In this document: positions 26,200 to 35,332 of the stretch, one piece after another
How the letters are laid out: the number at the start of each line of letters is the position of its first letter
How positions within the stretch are numbered: position 1 is the stretch's first letter
Assembly: GCA_910584795.1 (NCBI GenBank)
Contig: CAJUBZ010000002.1
Span: 124,001 to 188,000 of the forward strand
Direction of reading: 5' to 3'
DNA: 64,000 nt
From: an uncultured Eubacterium sp.
GTDB taxonomy: Bacteria > Bacillota > Clostridia > Lachnospirales > Lachnospiraceae
Notes under the pieces: generated by a model
Told to the model about the DNA's origin: nothing
Databases searched by the model: none
The model's input: only the letters and a program-made list of their open reading frames with translations
Translations under genes and position numbers: made by a program

Positions 26200-26823
26200 T
26201 TATAGTTTCGTAAATGCCAAAATAATAAATAGAATGCCGCCAATCCATGATAAATCCATAGAAGATCTGATACTGATTCTGCGTCCGAGAAACAGTCCAA
26301 AACATGTGAAAATAACACCAAGAATAAAGGCAGACAGTACAGTAACAGAAACTGATATTTTTAGAAAAGCAGCCATTGTTCCGGCAATTATACTGTCGAT
26401 GGACATGGCAACGGAAAAGAAAATAACTTCTTTAAAAGACAGTTTCTTATTTTTATCTGCATCAGCTTCTAAAGGATTACAGTAAATATTGATAACAAAA
26501 CTTAATGTTGAGAGATGAAAATATATTTTTTTCCGGGTATTTTTATGCTTTATAACATATCGCTTTATAACAAAATCAAGAAATTTCCACAGACCTAAAA
26601 ATAAAAGGCTGAAAAAACAGATTTTTTTTGTAAATGTTTCAGGAATCCAGCTGTCTAATAGGATTCCGAAGGAAAGTGATATGCCAAGAAAAAGGCTGCA
26701 TATACCATTGGCAAGAAGTATCTGCACCCGGGACATGTGAACCTGGTTTGTACCATAAGCGATACTGGCTACAAAAATATCTATACATAATGCAGAGACA
26801 AGAAGAATAATATTAAGCAGCAT
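26200..26823 (-). CDS. ytaF: YtaF-like membrane protein (MntP family)
   Basis: A 207-residue protein with six predicted membrane helices in two halves, the layout of MntP manganese exporters. The central loop reads NPLEADADKNKKLSFKEVI, matching the NPxxAD..D signature of the sporulation-associated YtaF subfamily, and paired Asp residues (LCIDIF, MSIDSI) sit in helices 1 and 4 as in MntP. Its transport substrate, probably a divalent cation, is inferred. It is transcribed away from the bile salt hydrolase and converges on the aminopeptidase. Confidence 0.85.
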   Translation of the reverse strand: MLLNIILLVSALCIDIFVASIAYGTNQVHMSRVQILLANGICSLFLGISLSFGILLDSWIPETFTKKICFFSLLFLGLWKFLDFVIKRYVIKHKNTRKKIYFHLSTLSFVINIYCNPLEADADKNKKLSFKEVIFFSVAMSIDSIIAGTMAAFLKISVSVTVLSAFILGVIFTCFGLFLGRRISIRSSMDLSWIGGILFIILAFTKL

Positions 26824-26975
26824 ATAAAAAAGCCTTTTTTTTCTATTATATTCACTGTCTTAATTTCGGACAGTAAAAGAGTAAAAAATAAAATGAAAAA
26901 GTAAAAAGTTCTGAATATTATAATTAAGAAGATATCTGTATATGATAACTATATAATTTTATAGGAGGTAATTGA

Positions 26976-27950
26976 ATGTGTACAGCAGCAACATATAAAA
27001 CAAAAGATCATTATTTTGGACGAACTTTGGACTATGAAATTTCTTATGGAGAGAGCGTCGTTATAACACCTCGTAATCTTCCATTTAATTTTTTGAAGGT
27101 AAAAGGGATGAAAAATCATTATGCTATGATTGGAGTAGCAACCGTACGAGATGGATATCCTCTTTATTATGATGGGACAAATGAGGAAGGATTAAGTATG
27201 GCGGGATTGAATTTTCCAGGTAATGCCGATTATAAGCCGGAAGTTAAAGGAAAGGAAAATGTGACGCCATATGAATTTATTCCTTGGATTTTAGGTCAAT
27301 GTGCTAATGTACAGGAAGCGAAAAATCTTATGGCAAACATGAATCTTGTTAATCTTTGCTTCAGTGACGAACTTCCATTGGCACCATTACATTGGATTAT
27401 TAGTGATAAGGAGCAGTGTATTACAATAGAATCGGTTACAGAGGGACTAAAAATATATGACAATCCTGTTGGAATATTAACAAATAATCCACCTTTTGAA
27501 TCCCAAATGTTTAATTTGAATAATTATATGAGTCTTTCAAAAGGAAATCCCATAAACAATTTCGCACCTTCATTAGAATTGGATGCATATAGCAGAGGCA
27601 TGGGAGCAATAGGGCTGCCGGGAGATTTGTCATCTATGTCACGGTTTGTAAAAGCTACGTTTACAAAAATGAATTCTTGTTCAGGGGATTCGGAGTCTGA
27701 AAGTATCAGTCAGTTTTTTCATATATTAGGTTCGGTTGAACAGCAAAGAGGATGTGTGGTTCTTGGTGAAAATAAATATGAGGTGACTCTTTATACATCA
27801 TGTTGTAATACAGATAAAGGAATCTATTATTATACGACTTATGAAAATAATCAGATTACAGGAGTTGATATGTACAGAGAGGACTTAAATGGTAAGAGAT
27901 TAGTAGTATATCCAATTATCAATAAGCAGCAAATTAGAATGCAGAATTAA
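26976..27950 (+). CDS. bsh: Bile salt hydrolase (choloylglycine hydrolase)
   Basis: An Ntn hydrolase that removes glycine or taurine from conjugated bile acids. The nucleophile Cys2 is exposed after Met removal. Arg16 and Asp19 (GRTLDYE), Asn79 (LNFPG), Asn170 (ILTNNP) and Arg223 (SSMSRF) fit the known active-site set with a two- to five-residue offset from Clostridium perfringens BSH. 324 residues is normal. There is no signal peptide, so the enzyme is cytosolic. It is a single gene with AGGAGG, without a bile acid transporter beside it. Penicillin V acylase is the alternative in the family; the overall sequence looks like gut clostridial BSH. Confidence 0.92.
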   Translation: MCTAATYKTKDHYFGRTLDYEISYGESVVITPRNLPFNFLKVKGMKNHYAMIGVATVRDGYPLYYDGTNEEGLSMAGLNFPGNADYKPEVKGKENVTPYEFIPWILGQCANVQEAKNLMANMNLVNLCFSDELPLAPLHWIISDKEQCITIESVTEGLKIYDNPVGILTNNPPFESQMFNLNNYMSLSKGNPINNFAPSLELDAYSRGMGAIGLPGDLSSMSRFVKATFTKMNSCSGDSESESISQFFHILGSVEQQRGCVVLGENKYEVTLYTSCCNTDKGIYYYTTYENNQITGVDMYREDLNGKRLVVYPIINKQQIRMQN

Positions 27951-28014
27951 CGTTCAGTATATAAAGTACATTTAGTCTAATGCAATTTGAATTTTGTCAA
28001 TTGAGGGAATGGGA

Positions 28015-28043
28015 TTGCAATGTGGTAATGATAAAGGTAAAAT
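28015..28043 (+). promoter_or_regulatory. Promoter before the diphosphatase gene
   Basis: TTGCAA (28015-28020), 17-base spacer, TAAAAT (28038-28043). Confidence 0.6.
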
Positions 28044-28080
28044 AGATACAGGATTTGAAAAGAAAAGAAGGAGAAAATGA

Positions 28081-29724
28081 ATGCAGAAAAGAAATTATAT
28101 CATCGGGCATAAAAATCCGGATACGGATTCTATATGTTCGGCTATTGCATTGGCATATCTGAAAAACCAGACAGAAGAAGAGAGGTTTACGGCGAAAAGG
28201 GCAGGTCAGATTAATGAGGAAACAGAGTATGTGCTGAAGTATTTTAAGGCACATACTCCAGGTTATCTGCCGAATGTAGGAACGCAGGTTAAAGATATGG
28301 AAGTCCGTCACCTTCCGGGAATGTCAAAAGAGATTTCGGTAAAAGAAGCATGGGAATTTATGCAGAAAAATAATGCAATCACACTACCATTGACAGATGA
28401 GGAAAATAATCTAGAGGGGATAATTTCCATGTCGGATATCACCAATAATATGATGAGGCATAATCCAACCTCTTTATCAGAGGCAAATACTCCTTTTAGG
28501 CATATTGCAGAAACACTGAATGGGAAGATTTTAGTAGGTGATGAAAAGGCTGTGTTTTGTAAGGGAAAGGTGTTGATTGGTGCGGCAAATCCACACCTTG
28601 TTAAAAAATATATTGAACCGGGAGACTTGGTGATACTTGGAAACAGACCAGAAGATCAGTTAAATGCGGTAGAGATGCAGGCAAGCTGTATTGTTATAGG
28701 GATGGATATACCTGTTTCGGATGCAATTAGAAGTTATGCAAATGAGAAGGGGACTGTTATTATAACTACCCCATATGATACTTTTGCTATTGCCAGGCTG
28801 ATAGAGCAAAGTATTCCGGTGAGAGCACTTATGGTATCAGAAAACTTAATAACATTCAGCATGGATGATTTTACAGATGAAATTAAAACAGTTATGGGAA
28901 AAACAAGAATTAGAAATTTTCCTATTGTTGATAAGCATGGAAAATATGTAGGAACGGTTTCACGTAGAAATTTTCTTAATATTGAAAAGAAGAAGGTAAT
29001 ACTGGTAGACCATAATGAATTGTCTCAGGCTGTAGACAATATAGAACAGGCAGATATTATAGAAATTGTAGACCATCATAGAATCGGAACAATTGAGACA
29101 AAAAATCCGATTATTTTCAGAAATCAGCCAGTAGGATGTACAGCAACGATTGTAAGACAGATGTATCATGAGAAAGGGATAGATGTTCCGAAAGATATTG
29201 CAGGACTCTTGTGTGCTGCAATTGTTTCTGATACCTTATTATTCCGGTCTCCTACATGTACTTCATTAGATCAGATAGTAGCAAGAGAATTAGCAGGTAT
29301 TGCTGAGATAGATATAGAAAAATTTGCAGCTGATATGTTTAAAGCTGGCAGTAATTTATCTGAAAAAACAACAGAAGAAATATTTTATCAGGATTTTAAA
29401 AAGTTTATTGCAGGTGATGTTGTTTTTGGAGTGGGTCAGATTAGCTCTATGGCAACAGATGAACTTCAGCTTATTAAAGAACGTTTGGCTCCACATTTAA
29501 AATATGAGTGTGGAAAACACGGCGTGCAGATGGTTTTCTTTATGCTGACCAATATATTAGATGAGTCAACAGAGTTGATTTGTCACGGAAATGGTGCAGC
29601 GGATGTGATTAGAAATGCATTTGGTCTTAATATTGAAGATAGTGCCTGTGTCTTACAGGGAATTGTATCTAGAAAAAAACAGTTGATACCGGCTATGATG
29701 AACGTTTTACAGGCAGAACAGTAA
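28081..29724 (+). CDS. Manganese-dependent inorganic diphosphatase with CBS and DRTGG domains
   Basis: Hydrolyses pyrophosphate to phosphate. 547 residues: N-terminal DHH part with GHKNPDTDS (metal ligands), a first CBS repeat (about 75-125), a DRTGG domain (about 130-245), a second CBS repeat (about 250-300), the DHH motif VDHHRIG and a C-terminal DHHA2 domain (from about 420). CBS-DRTGG family II PPases are inhibited or activated by adenine nucleotides and diadenosine polyphosphates. With pyruvate phosphate dikinase using pyrophosphate, this enzyme could set its level. Start behind AAGGAG at 28081. Confidence 0.95.
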   Translation: MQKRNYIIGHKNPDTDSICSAIALAYLKNQTEEERFTAKRAGQINEETEYVLKYFKAHTPGYLPNVGTQVKDMEVRHLPGMSKEISVKEAWEFMQKNNAITLPLTDEENNLEGIISMSDITNNMMRHNPTSLSEANTPFRHIAETLNGKILVGDEKAVFCKGKVLIGAANPHLVKKYIEPGDLVILGNRPEDQLNAVEMQASCIVIGMDIPVSDAIRSYANEKGTVIITTPYDTFAIARLIEQSIPVRALMVSENLITFSMDDFTDEIKTVMGKTRIRNFPIVDKHGKYVGTVSRRNFLNIEKKKVILVDHNELSQAVDNIEQADIIEIVDHHRIGTIETKNPIIFRNQPVGCTATIVRQMYHEKGIDVPKDIAGLLCAAIVSDTLLFRSPTCTSLDQIVARELAGIAEIDIEKFAADMFKAGSNLSEKTTEEIFYQDFKKFIAGDVVFGVGQISSMATDELQLIKERLAPHLKYECGKHGVQMVFFMLTNILDESTELICHGNGAADVIRNAFGLNIEDSACVLQGIVSRKKQLIPAMMNVLQAEQ

Positions 29725-29885
29725 GATTACATATTATATAAATTTTAATTGTATAAGTATTGAAATGAAAAAAGACAGTAAAGAATTCTAATAATATGCA
29801 CAAATCGGTAGGAAAACTATTTAAAAATATTGTGATTTAGTGTAAAATATTTGATGTCAAAAACATACGAATGAGGTTAGGGAAG

Positions 29886-31376
29886 TTGAAAAAAGGATTT
29901 GATAACGAAAAATACTTAAAAATGCAGTCAGAGCATATTAGTGAAAGAATTGCACAGTTTGGAAACAAACTTTATCTTGAATTTGGTGGAAAGTTATTTG
30001 ATGATTATCACGCATCAAGAGTGTTACCAGGATTTGAACCAGATTCAAAACTACAAATGTTATTACAATTGAAAGACAAAGCAGAGATTGTTATTGTTAT
30101 TAGTGCAGAGGATATTGAAGAGAATAAGGTCCGTGGAGATTATGGCATTACATATGATATGGATGTCTTAAGATTGATTGATGAGTTTCAATCTATTGGG
30201 CTGTTTGTAGGAAGCGTCTGTTTGACAAAGTTTTCAGGACAGCCTGCAGCAGAATTATTCCAAAAGAGATTGGAGAATTTAGGAATTAAGTCATACAGAC
30301 ATTATAAAATACCTGGATATCCAAGTGATGTGAATTATATAGTAAGTGACGAAGGCTATGGAAAAAACGATTACATAGAAACAGAAAGACCACTGGTTGT
30401 TATTACTGCACCGGGACCTGGTAGTGGAAAGATGGCAACCTGCCTTTCGCAGTTATATCATGAGCATAAGAGAGGCGTGGATGCAGGGTATGCCAAATTT
30501 GAGACATTCCCTATCTGGAATATTCCGCTGGCACATCCAGTAAACCTTGCTTATGAGGCTGCTACAGCAGACTTAAATGATGTAAATATGATTGATTCGT
30601 TCCATCTTGCAGCATATGGAGAGACTACGGTTAATTATAACAGAGATATTGAAATTTTCCCTGTAGTAAATGCAATGTTTGAGTTGATTTCCGGGGAGAG
30701 TCCATATAAATCACCGACAGATATGGGGGTTAATATGGCAGGGAACTGTATTTTCGATGATAAAGCTTGTTGTAAGGCATCTGAGCAGGAAATTATTCGA
30801 AGATATTATAAGGCTGTCTGTGAAAAGAGACGTAAAGGAACAACAAAGGATAGCATTTCAAAATTGGAAATTTTAATGAAACAGGCAGGTATTACTTTAG
30901 AAGACAGAACAGTGGCAGTGGCAGCAATGGAAAAGGAAAAATCTACAGAAAATAAGCCGGCTGCAGCGATTAAACTTTCAGATGGAAGGATTGTAACCGG
31001 TCGTACAACAGATTTACTGGGGGCTTCAGCAGCAGTGCTTTTAAATGCGTTGAAGGCTTTAGGTGGCATTGATGATGAAATAAAGTTGATTGCACCAGAA
31101 GCTATTGAGCCGATACAGACATTAAAGACGAATTATCTTGGAAGTAAAAATCCAAGACTTCATACAGATGAAATATTAATTGCGTTATCTTCTACAGCGG
31201 CCCATAACGAAAATGCCAGACATGCAATGAATCAAATACCATTATTGAAAGGTTGTGATGCACATTCCACTGTGCTTTTGTCATCAGTAGATGAGAAGAT
31301 GTTTAAAAAACTGGGGATACAGTTGACGTGTGAACCGAAGTATGAGGAGGATGACAGGAAGTATCATAAGCAGTAG
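29886..31376 (+). CDS. DUF1846 family protein
   Basis: About 496 residues of the DUF1846 family, seen in many Firmicutes; structures show a P-loop-like and a reductase-like domain but the reaction is unproven. Conserved blocks include KGFDNEKYLKMQSEHI, EFGGKLFDDYHASRVLPGF and the loop APGPGSGKMATCLSQLYH. A TTG start at 29886 is preferred: it has GAGG 9 bases upstream and begins KKGFDNEKYL as homologues do, whereas the in-frame ATG at 29871 has no site. A strong terminator follows. Confidence 0.92.
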   Translation: MKKGFDNEKYLKMQSEHISERIAQFGNKLYLEFGGKLFDDYHASRVLPGFEPDSKLQMLLQLKDKAEIVIVISAEDIEENKVRGDYGITYDMDVLRLIDEFQSIGLFVGSVCLTKFSGQPAAELFQKRLENLGIKSYRHYKIPGYPSDVNYIVSDEGYGKNDYIETERPLVVITAPGPGSGKMATCLSQLYHEHKRGVDAGYAKFETFPIWNIPLAHPVNLAYEAATADLNDVNMIDSFHLAAYGETTVNYNRDIEIFPVVNAMFELISGESPYKSPTDMGVNMAGNCIFDDKACCKASEQEIIRRYYKAVCEKRRKGTTKDSISKLEILMKQAGITLEDRTVAVAAMEKEKSTENKPAAAIKLSDGRIVTGRTTDLLGASAAVLLNALKALGGIDDEIKLIAPEAIEPIQTLKTNYLGSKNPRLHTDEILIALSSTAAHNENARHAMNQIPLLKGCDAHSTVLLSSVDEKMFKKLGIQLTCEPKYEEDDRKYHKQ

Positions 31377-31424
31377 AATTTTTAAGGTATACTATAAGAA
31401 ATTGCTTTAAGAGGAAGTGAACAA

Positions 31425-31452
31425 AAATGGGCTGTTTTTTGACAGCCCATTT
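31425..31452. terminator. Terminator between convergent genes
   Basis: Perfect 11-bp stem AAATGGGCTGT/ACAGCCCATTT (31425-31435 with 31442-31452), A-rich on one side and T-rich on the other, so it can serve both strands. Confidence 0.88.
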
Positions 31453-31460
31453 CAGTTTAT

Positions 31461-31949
31461 CTATCTACAACATTTCTTTATAACTCCGCATCCAATCTTT
31501 TCCCCGGAATTTCCAGAAGGCTGACTGATAAAATCGTCTGGTAACAAGTGAATGACGATAGAACGTCCGATAATATCCGGCACATCATATCTTTCCGTAT
31601 AGAATACACTATAAGCATATCCGTTATTTCCTAAAAGAACAGGCAAATCTCCTAGATGCATAGGGTGAAGGGCTCCACATGGATTATAGTGGTTGCCGGT
31701 CTGGTCAAAAGGTGGAGTGCAGTCTCCTTTTTCATGTATATGCATACCGTAGAAAGCATCTGGTGCCTGTTCTGACAAAAGTGGTAAGTTATGCACTTCT
31801 ACTTCAATGAGTGTTCCACCATAAATTGTATTATGAAAACATGCTTTACCGTGAAGGCAGGGATACTCGTTATTTCCATGAATGTCTGCGTAAGCATCTG
31901 GGCAGCAATATTGTAATATGTCTAAAAAATTTAGTTTCCGATTTGTCAT
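31461..31949 (-). CDS. Cu/Zn superoxide dismutase-like protein (SodC family)
   Basis: 162 residues with the SodC fold signatures: metal-type histidines at 70 and 72 (MHIHEKGDC), 87, 95 and 98 with Asp101 (HPMHLGDLP), and His134 in VIHLLPDDF, followed by SGNSGEKIGCGVI. Cys77 and Cys157 are placed to form the conserved disulfide. Unlike classical SodC there is no signal peptide, so the protein would stay in the reducing cytosol. Close relatives occur in Lachnospiraceae; activity is not proven there. It is divergent from deoC and converges on DUF1846. Confidence 0.87.
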   Translation of the reverse strand: MTNRKLNFLDILQYCCPDAYADIHGNNEYPCLHGKACFHNTIYGGTLIEVEVHNLPLLSEQAPDAFYGMHIHEKGDCTPPFDQTGNHYNPCGALHPMHLGDLPVLLGNNGYAYSVFYTERYDVPDIIGRSIVIHLLPDDFISQPSGNSGEKIGCGVIKKCCR

Positions 31950-32008
31950 TGTGAGATTCCAAAATTTTTAGTATATTATATGCAGATAATAGAAAAGAGG
32001 AACATGAT

Positions 32009-32680
32009 ATGAATATAAAAGAAATTCTGAACAAAGTAGACCACACGATATTAACCCAGGAAGTGACATGGGAACAGGTTAAAGAAATATGCGATGATGG
32101 AATGAGATATGAAACAGCATCTGTCTGCATACCACCATCATTTGTGAGACGGGCATCAGATTATGTACAAGGCAGATTACCTATATGCACGGTAATTGGA
32201 TTTCCGAATGGGTATTCCACAACGGTTGTAAAATGTGCAGAAACTGAGGATGCAGTGAACAATGGAGCATCAGAAATCGACATGGTTATTAATATCGGAT
32301 GGGTAAAGGAAGGAAATTATGACGCTGTTTTGGATGAAATTAATCAGATAAAAGTGGCATGTCATGGAAAATTGTTAAAGGTTATTGTTGAGACTTGTCT
32401 ATTGACAAAAGAAGAAAAAATTAGGTTGACGGAGATTGTCTCAAAATCAAATGCTGATTTTATTAAAACTTCAACTGGATTTTCTATAAGTGGAGCAACG
32501 TTTGAGGATATAGAAATATTTGCTGAGCATATCTCTGGAGAGACAAAGATAAAGGCAGCAGGTGGAATCAGTTCAATAGAAGATGCGGAAAGGTTTATAG
32601 AACTGGGAGCAGACAGATTGGGAACTAGCAAGATTGTTAAGATAGTAAAAGATATTAATGTTTCCGAAGTTAACTCATAA
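32009..32680 (+). CDS. deoC: Deoxyribose-phosphate aldolase
   Basis: Splits 2-deoxyribose 5-phosphate to acetaldehyde and glyceraldehyde 3-phosphate in deoxynucleoside catabolism. The TIM-barrel active site is intact: Asp91 (EIDMVIN), Lys124 (LKVIVETC) and the Schiff-base Lys153 (FIKTSTGF). 223 residues is normal. GAGGAAC precedes the start. It is a single gene here, not with deoA or deoD. Confidence 0.95.
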   Translation: MNIKEILNKVDHTILTQEVTWEQVKEICDDGMRYETASVCIPPSFVRRASDYVQGRLPICTVIGFPNGYSTTVVKCAETEDAVNNGASEIDMVINIGWVKEGNYDAVLDEINQIKVACHGKLLKVIVETCLLTKEEKIRLTEIVSKSNADFIKTSTGFSISGATFEDIEIFAEHISGETKIKAAGGISSIEDAERFIELGADRLGTSKIVKIVKDINVSEVNS

Positions 32681-32736
32681 ATAACCTTGTCCACATAAGT
32701 TACAGAATTGTGTTCAGGGAGAATTAGCATTTTCTT

Positions 32737-33159
32737 CTAATTTAACCTTGTAATTAACTCATTCTTTTCTATTTTTTCTGTTAATTCAAGTATTTTGGTG
32801 TGGATTGCATGGATTGTTTTTGAAAATTCAACATCATCTTTTCCAGTAGGGTCATTCAATCCCCAATCCTCTCTATACTCACATGGTATTACAGGGCAAT
32901 TCACATTACACCCCATTGTAATCACGATATCTACTTGTGGTATTTCAGATAGCAATTTGGAGTATTGTGTTTTTTCCATATCAATCTGATACATTTCTTT
33001 CATTAAACGAACAGCATCTTGATTAATTTGTGGTTTTGTTTCTGTTCCTGCGGAATAACTTTCAAAAACAGTTGAAGAAAGGTGCTTTCCCAATGCTTCT
33101 GCAATTTGACTGCGGCAGGAATTATGAACACAGACAAAGGACACTTTAGGTTTTTTCAT
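32737..33159 (-). CDS. arsC: Thioredoxin-coupled arsenate reductase
   Basis: 140 residues of the low-molecular-weight phosphatase type of arsenate reductase. The P-loop CVHNSCR holds nucleophile Cys10 with Cys15 and Arg16; the redox pair Cys84 and Cys88 (GCNVNCP) and the DP at WGLNDPTG are present, so it should be active. It lies 25 bases after a small broken redox-protein ORF, in the same direction, behind an ArsR-type operator and promoter. No arsR, arsB or acr3 is in the window, so it is a residual ars operon; arsenite export would need genes elsewhere. Confidence 0.92.
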   Translation of the reverse strand: MKKPKVSFVCVHNSCRSQIAEALGKHLSSTVFESYSAGTETKPQINQDAVRLMKEMYQIDMEKTQYSKLLSEIPQVDIVITMGCNVNCPVIPCEYREDWGLNDPTGKDDVEFSKTIHAIHTKILELTEKIEKNELITRLN

Positions 33160-33184
33160 AATAAATTACCAGCCTTTCACTGTT

Positions 33185-33307
33185 TTATTTTTTAGACAAT
33201 AGCACTTTAACTTCTTCAACGGTCAAGACTTTTCCATAGGATATAACTTCGGTATCGCAAAGAGTCTTAAAGATTTTAGCGCCTTTTGAGAAATCAGTCA
33301 TCATCAT
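33185..33307 (-). pseudogene. Remnant of thioredoxin-like redox-active disulfide protein
   Basis: A 40-codon reading frame whose C-terminal part (VISYGKVLTVEEVKVLL) matches the end of the small thioredoxin-fold proteins (TIGR00412 type) often encoded in ars/cad operons. The N-terminal half with the CxxC site is missing and the middle (GAKIFKTLCDTE) appears frameshifted relative to the expected sequence. It is first in the minus-strand ars transcript. Confidence 0.55.
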
Positions 33308-33314
33308 TCTTCAC

Positions 33315-33391
33315 ATCAAAATATTTTGATATATGCATCATAAAATCCAAAAATAGATTTGTCAATATATCATATTAAAATATTTTGATAT
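33315..33391 (-). promoter_or_regulatory. ArsR-type operators around an ars promoter
   Basis: Reading on the minus strand there is TTGACA (33360-33365), 17-base spacer, TATGAT (33337-33342). It is flanked by two near-identical palindromes containing ATCAAAATATTTTGAT (about 33315-33330) and TTAAAATATTTTGATAT (about 33374-33390), the kind of AT-rich dyad bound by ArsR/SmtB repressors. No arsR gene remains nearby. Confidence 0.7.
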
Positions 33392-33654
33392 ATTCTTTAA
33401 AAGCCATTTTATCAAAATCTAATTCGGGTGAAGTGTTTTATCATCCTTCAAAAGATACCGCATTGGCTGTTTGTATTGGTTTGAAATTGAATTACAGTGA
33501 GGCGAGAGAACTACTAAAAATATCAGGATATAGTTTTGCAGCAAACAGCCAGCGGGATCTTACAATTGTGTATGCATTGAGTGCAGGTGTGTGCAGGATT
33601 TGTGAGGTAAATAATGTGTTGAGGGATTTGGGAGAAAAACTTTTTAAAGAGTAA
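33385..33654 (+). pseudogene. C-terminal fragment of a macro-domain/XRE-like protein
   Basis: The 89-residue frame aligns by eye with the C-terminal region found after macro domains in some Firmicutes proteins (HPSKDTALAVCIGLKLNYSE ... GEKLF). Everything upstream is missing, and its 5' end runs into the ars operator, so it is probably a truncated gene. Any start codon in it is likely fortuitous. Confidence 0.5.
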
Positions 33655-33701
33655 TATATTTGATAGAATGTAAATAAAAGAAACGATGAAAAGGAGGAGC
33701 A

Positions 33702-33794
33702 ATGAAAAACTTATTTAAAAAAATTAAGAAGTTGTTCAGAAAGAAAAAAAAGAGAAAAAGTTTCATGGAATTGAAGCACATAAATATGGCATGA
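33702..33794 (+). CDS. 30-residue very basic peptide
   Basis: A short frame behind a perfect AAGGAGGAG. Its N-terminal 20 residues (MKNLFKKIKKLFRKKKKRK) alternate Lys/Arg with Leu/Phe/Ile as an amphipathic cationic helix would. It could be a true small peptide or simply the leftover 5' end of a deleted gene; it overlaps the ABC-transporter remnant in another frame. Expression is unknown. Confidence 0.3.
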   Translation: MKNLFKKIKKLFRKKKKRKSFMELKHINMA

Positions 33795-33963
33795 TTAACA
33801 ATTTTATCTATGCCATAAAAACATCATGAAAGTATAGTAAGGCATTTAAATTGTATTTAATGGTGGAAAGATTATTGAGGATGGAAGTCATGAGGAACTG
33901 ATGGATATACCAAATGGATTCTATGCCAATATGTATAATACTCAGGCGAAACATTATAATTAG
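33770..33963 (+). pseudogene. ABC transporter remnant with internal deletion
   Basis: Two fragments in the right order: 33770-33829 reads HKYGMINNFIYAIKTS like the N-terminus of clostridial ABC exporters, and 33865-33963 reads GGKIIEDGSHEELMD and ends NTQAKHYN like their C-terminus. Over 500 codons between them are gone. The gene is dead. Confidence 0.6.
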
Positions 33964-34054
33964 AGGAAATAAATGAATGAAGCTGATTTTATAAAGTATC
34001 TTGAAGAGTGATCATTAATGGTAACAGGAGCAATACAGATAACAGGAGGAAAAA

Positions 34055-34867
34055 ATGAGGGCAACAGTTGTAGTGGACAATATAGGTAATGATGAATTAA
34101 AAGGTGAATGGGGACTTTGTATTTACATTGAATATAAGAATGAGAAAATATTGCTGGATGCAGGAGCATCCGGACTTTTTCTTGAAAATGCAAAGAAGAT
34201 GAATATTCCATTGGAAAAGCTGGATTATGCTGTATTGTCTCATGCTCACTACGACCATGCAAATGGTATGAAAGAATTTTTTCAGATAAATGACCGTGCA
34301 AAATTTTATTTGCGGGATGGGTGTAGAGAGAATTGCTATAAGAAAAAGTGGATTCTAAAAAAATATATTGGTTTGCCAAAGGGAATTCTGGAAGCGTATA
34401 AGAATAGAATTGTGCTTGTGCCAGGGGATTACACCATCGCAGAAGGTTTTAGTCTGATTCCTCATAAAACACAAGAATTAGCGTTGATTGGCAAAAGAGA
34501 AAATATGTATTTGAGAGAAGGCAATAGATGGCGGCCGGATGACTTTTCCCATGAGCAAAGTCTCGTATTTGACACGCCGGATGGTTTGGTTATTTTTAAT
34601 AGCTGTTCCCATGGTGGTGCGGATAATATCATCAATGAAGTTACAGCTACATTTCCGAACAAAAAGGTTCTTGCTTTAATTGGCGGATTTCATCTGTATA
34701 ATAAATCAGAAAAAGTAGTACGTGATTTTGCGAAGAGACTCAAAGAGACGGGAGTTAAACATGTATATACAGGTCACTGTACTGGTAAAGCATCTTATAA
34801 GATTTTAAAAGAGGAGCTGGGAGATGTGGTTAATCAGTTGAGAGTGGGATTGGTAATGGAGTTTTAG
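34055..34867 (+). CDS. MBL-fold metallohydrolase
   Basis: 270 residues with the metallo-beta-lactamase signature HAHYDH at 63-68, a later NSCSHGG and a C-terminal GGFHLY...YTGHCTG that complete the metal site. The arrangement matches the COG1237 group annotated after a dihydropterin/ribofuranosylaminobenzene phosphate synthase, but the real substrate in Firmicutes is unknown. AGGAGG precedes the start. It stands alone in a stretch of gene debris. Confidence 0.88.
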   Translation: MRATVVVDNIGNDELKGEWGLCIYIEYKNEKILLDAGASGLFLENAKKMNIPLEKLDYAVLSHAHYDHANGMKEFFQINDRAKFYLRDGCRENCYKKKWILKKYIGLPKGILEAYKNRIVLVPGDYTIAEGFSLIPHKTQELALIGKRENMYLREGNRWRPDDFSHEQSLVFDTPDGLVIFNSCSHGGADNIINEVTATFPNKKVLALIGGFHLYNKSEKVVRDFAKRLKETGVKHVYTGHCTGKASYKILKEELGDVVNQLRVGLVMEF

Positions 34868-34909
34868 ATAAAACATAAAATCGAGATTTGATGGAAAAGG
34901 AGAACAAAA

Positions 34910-35332
34910 ATGCAGATTGTACCTACACTAAATTTTGGAGGAAACTGTCGGGAAGCAATTCAAATGTATGAAAAGGCGTTTAATGGAAAGGTTAGTTGTA
35001 TGATTACATATGAAGAGGCGAATGACCCCGCATATATTCCGTTGCTTAAGGAAAATCAAAAAGATTATATATACCATTCGGAACTTGTATTGAAAAATCA
35101 AAGAATTATCATGAGCGACCATGTGGATATTGAATTTCAAACGTGTTATTCCAATTTTCTTACTATTATGTATGATACAAAAGAAGAAGTGCAAAAAGCA
35201 TATGAAATCATGAAAGAAGGAAGTAAGACAATATATCAACTGGAGGCAACGCCCTACAGTTCTTGCCGAGTTGTTTTTGTTGATAGGTTTGGAATTCGTT
35301 GGGGAATTATGACCGAGCAAAAAGAGCGATGA
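34910..35332 (+). CDS. VOC-family (PhnB/glyoxalase-like) protein
   Basis: 140 residues with the tandem beta-alpha-beta-beta-beta repeats of the vicinal oxygen chelate superfamily; N-terminal VPTLNFGGNCREAIQMYEKAF and C-terminal CRVVFVDRFGIRWGIM are typical of PhnB-like proteins. The usual metal ligands are only partly present, so it may be a binding protein rather than an enzyme. AAGGAG precedes the start. Confidence 0.85.
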   Translation: MQIVPTLNFGGNCREAIQMYEKAFNGKVSCMITYEEANDPAYIPLLKENQKDYIYHSELVLKNQRIIMSDHVDIEFQTCYSNFLTIMYDTKEEVQKAYEIMKEGSKTIYQLEATPYSSCRVVFVDRFGIRWGIMTEQKER

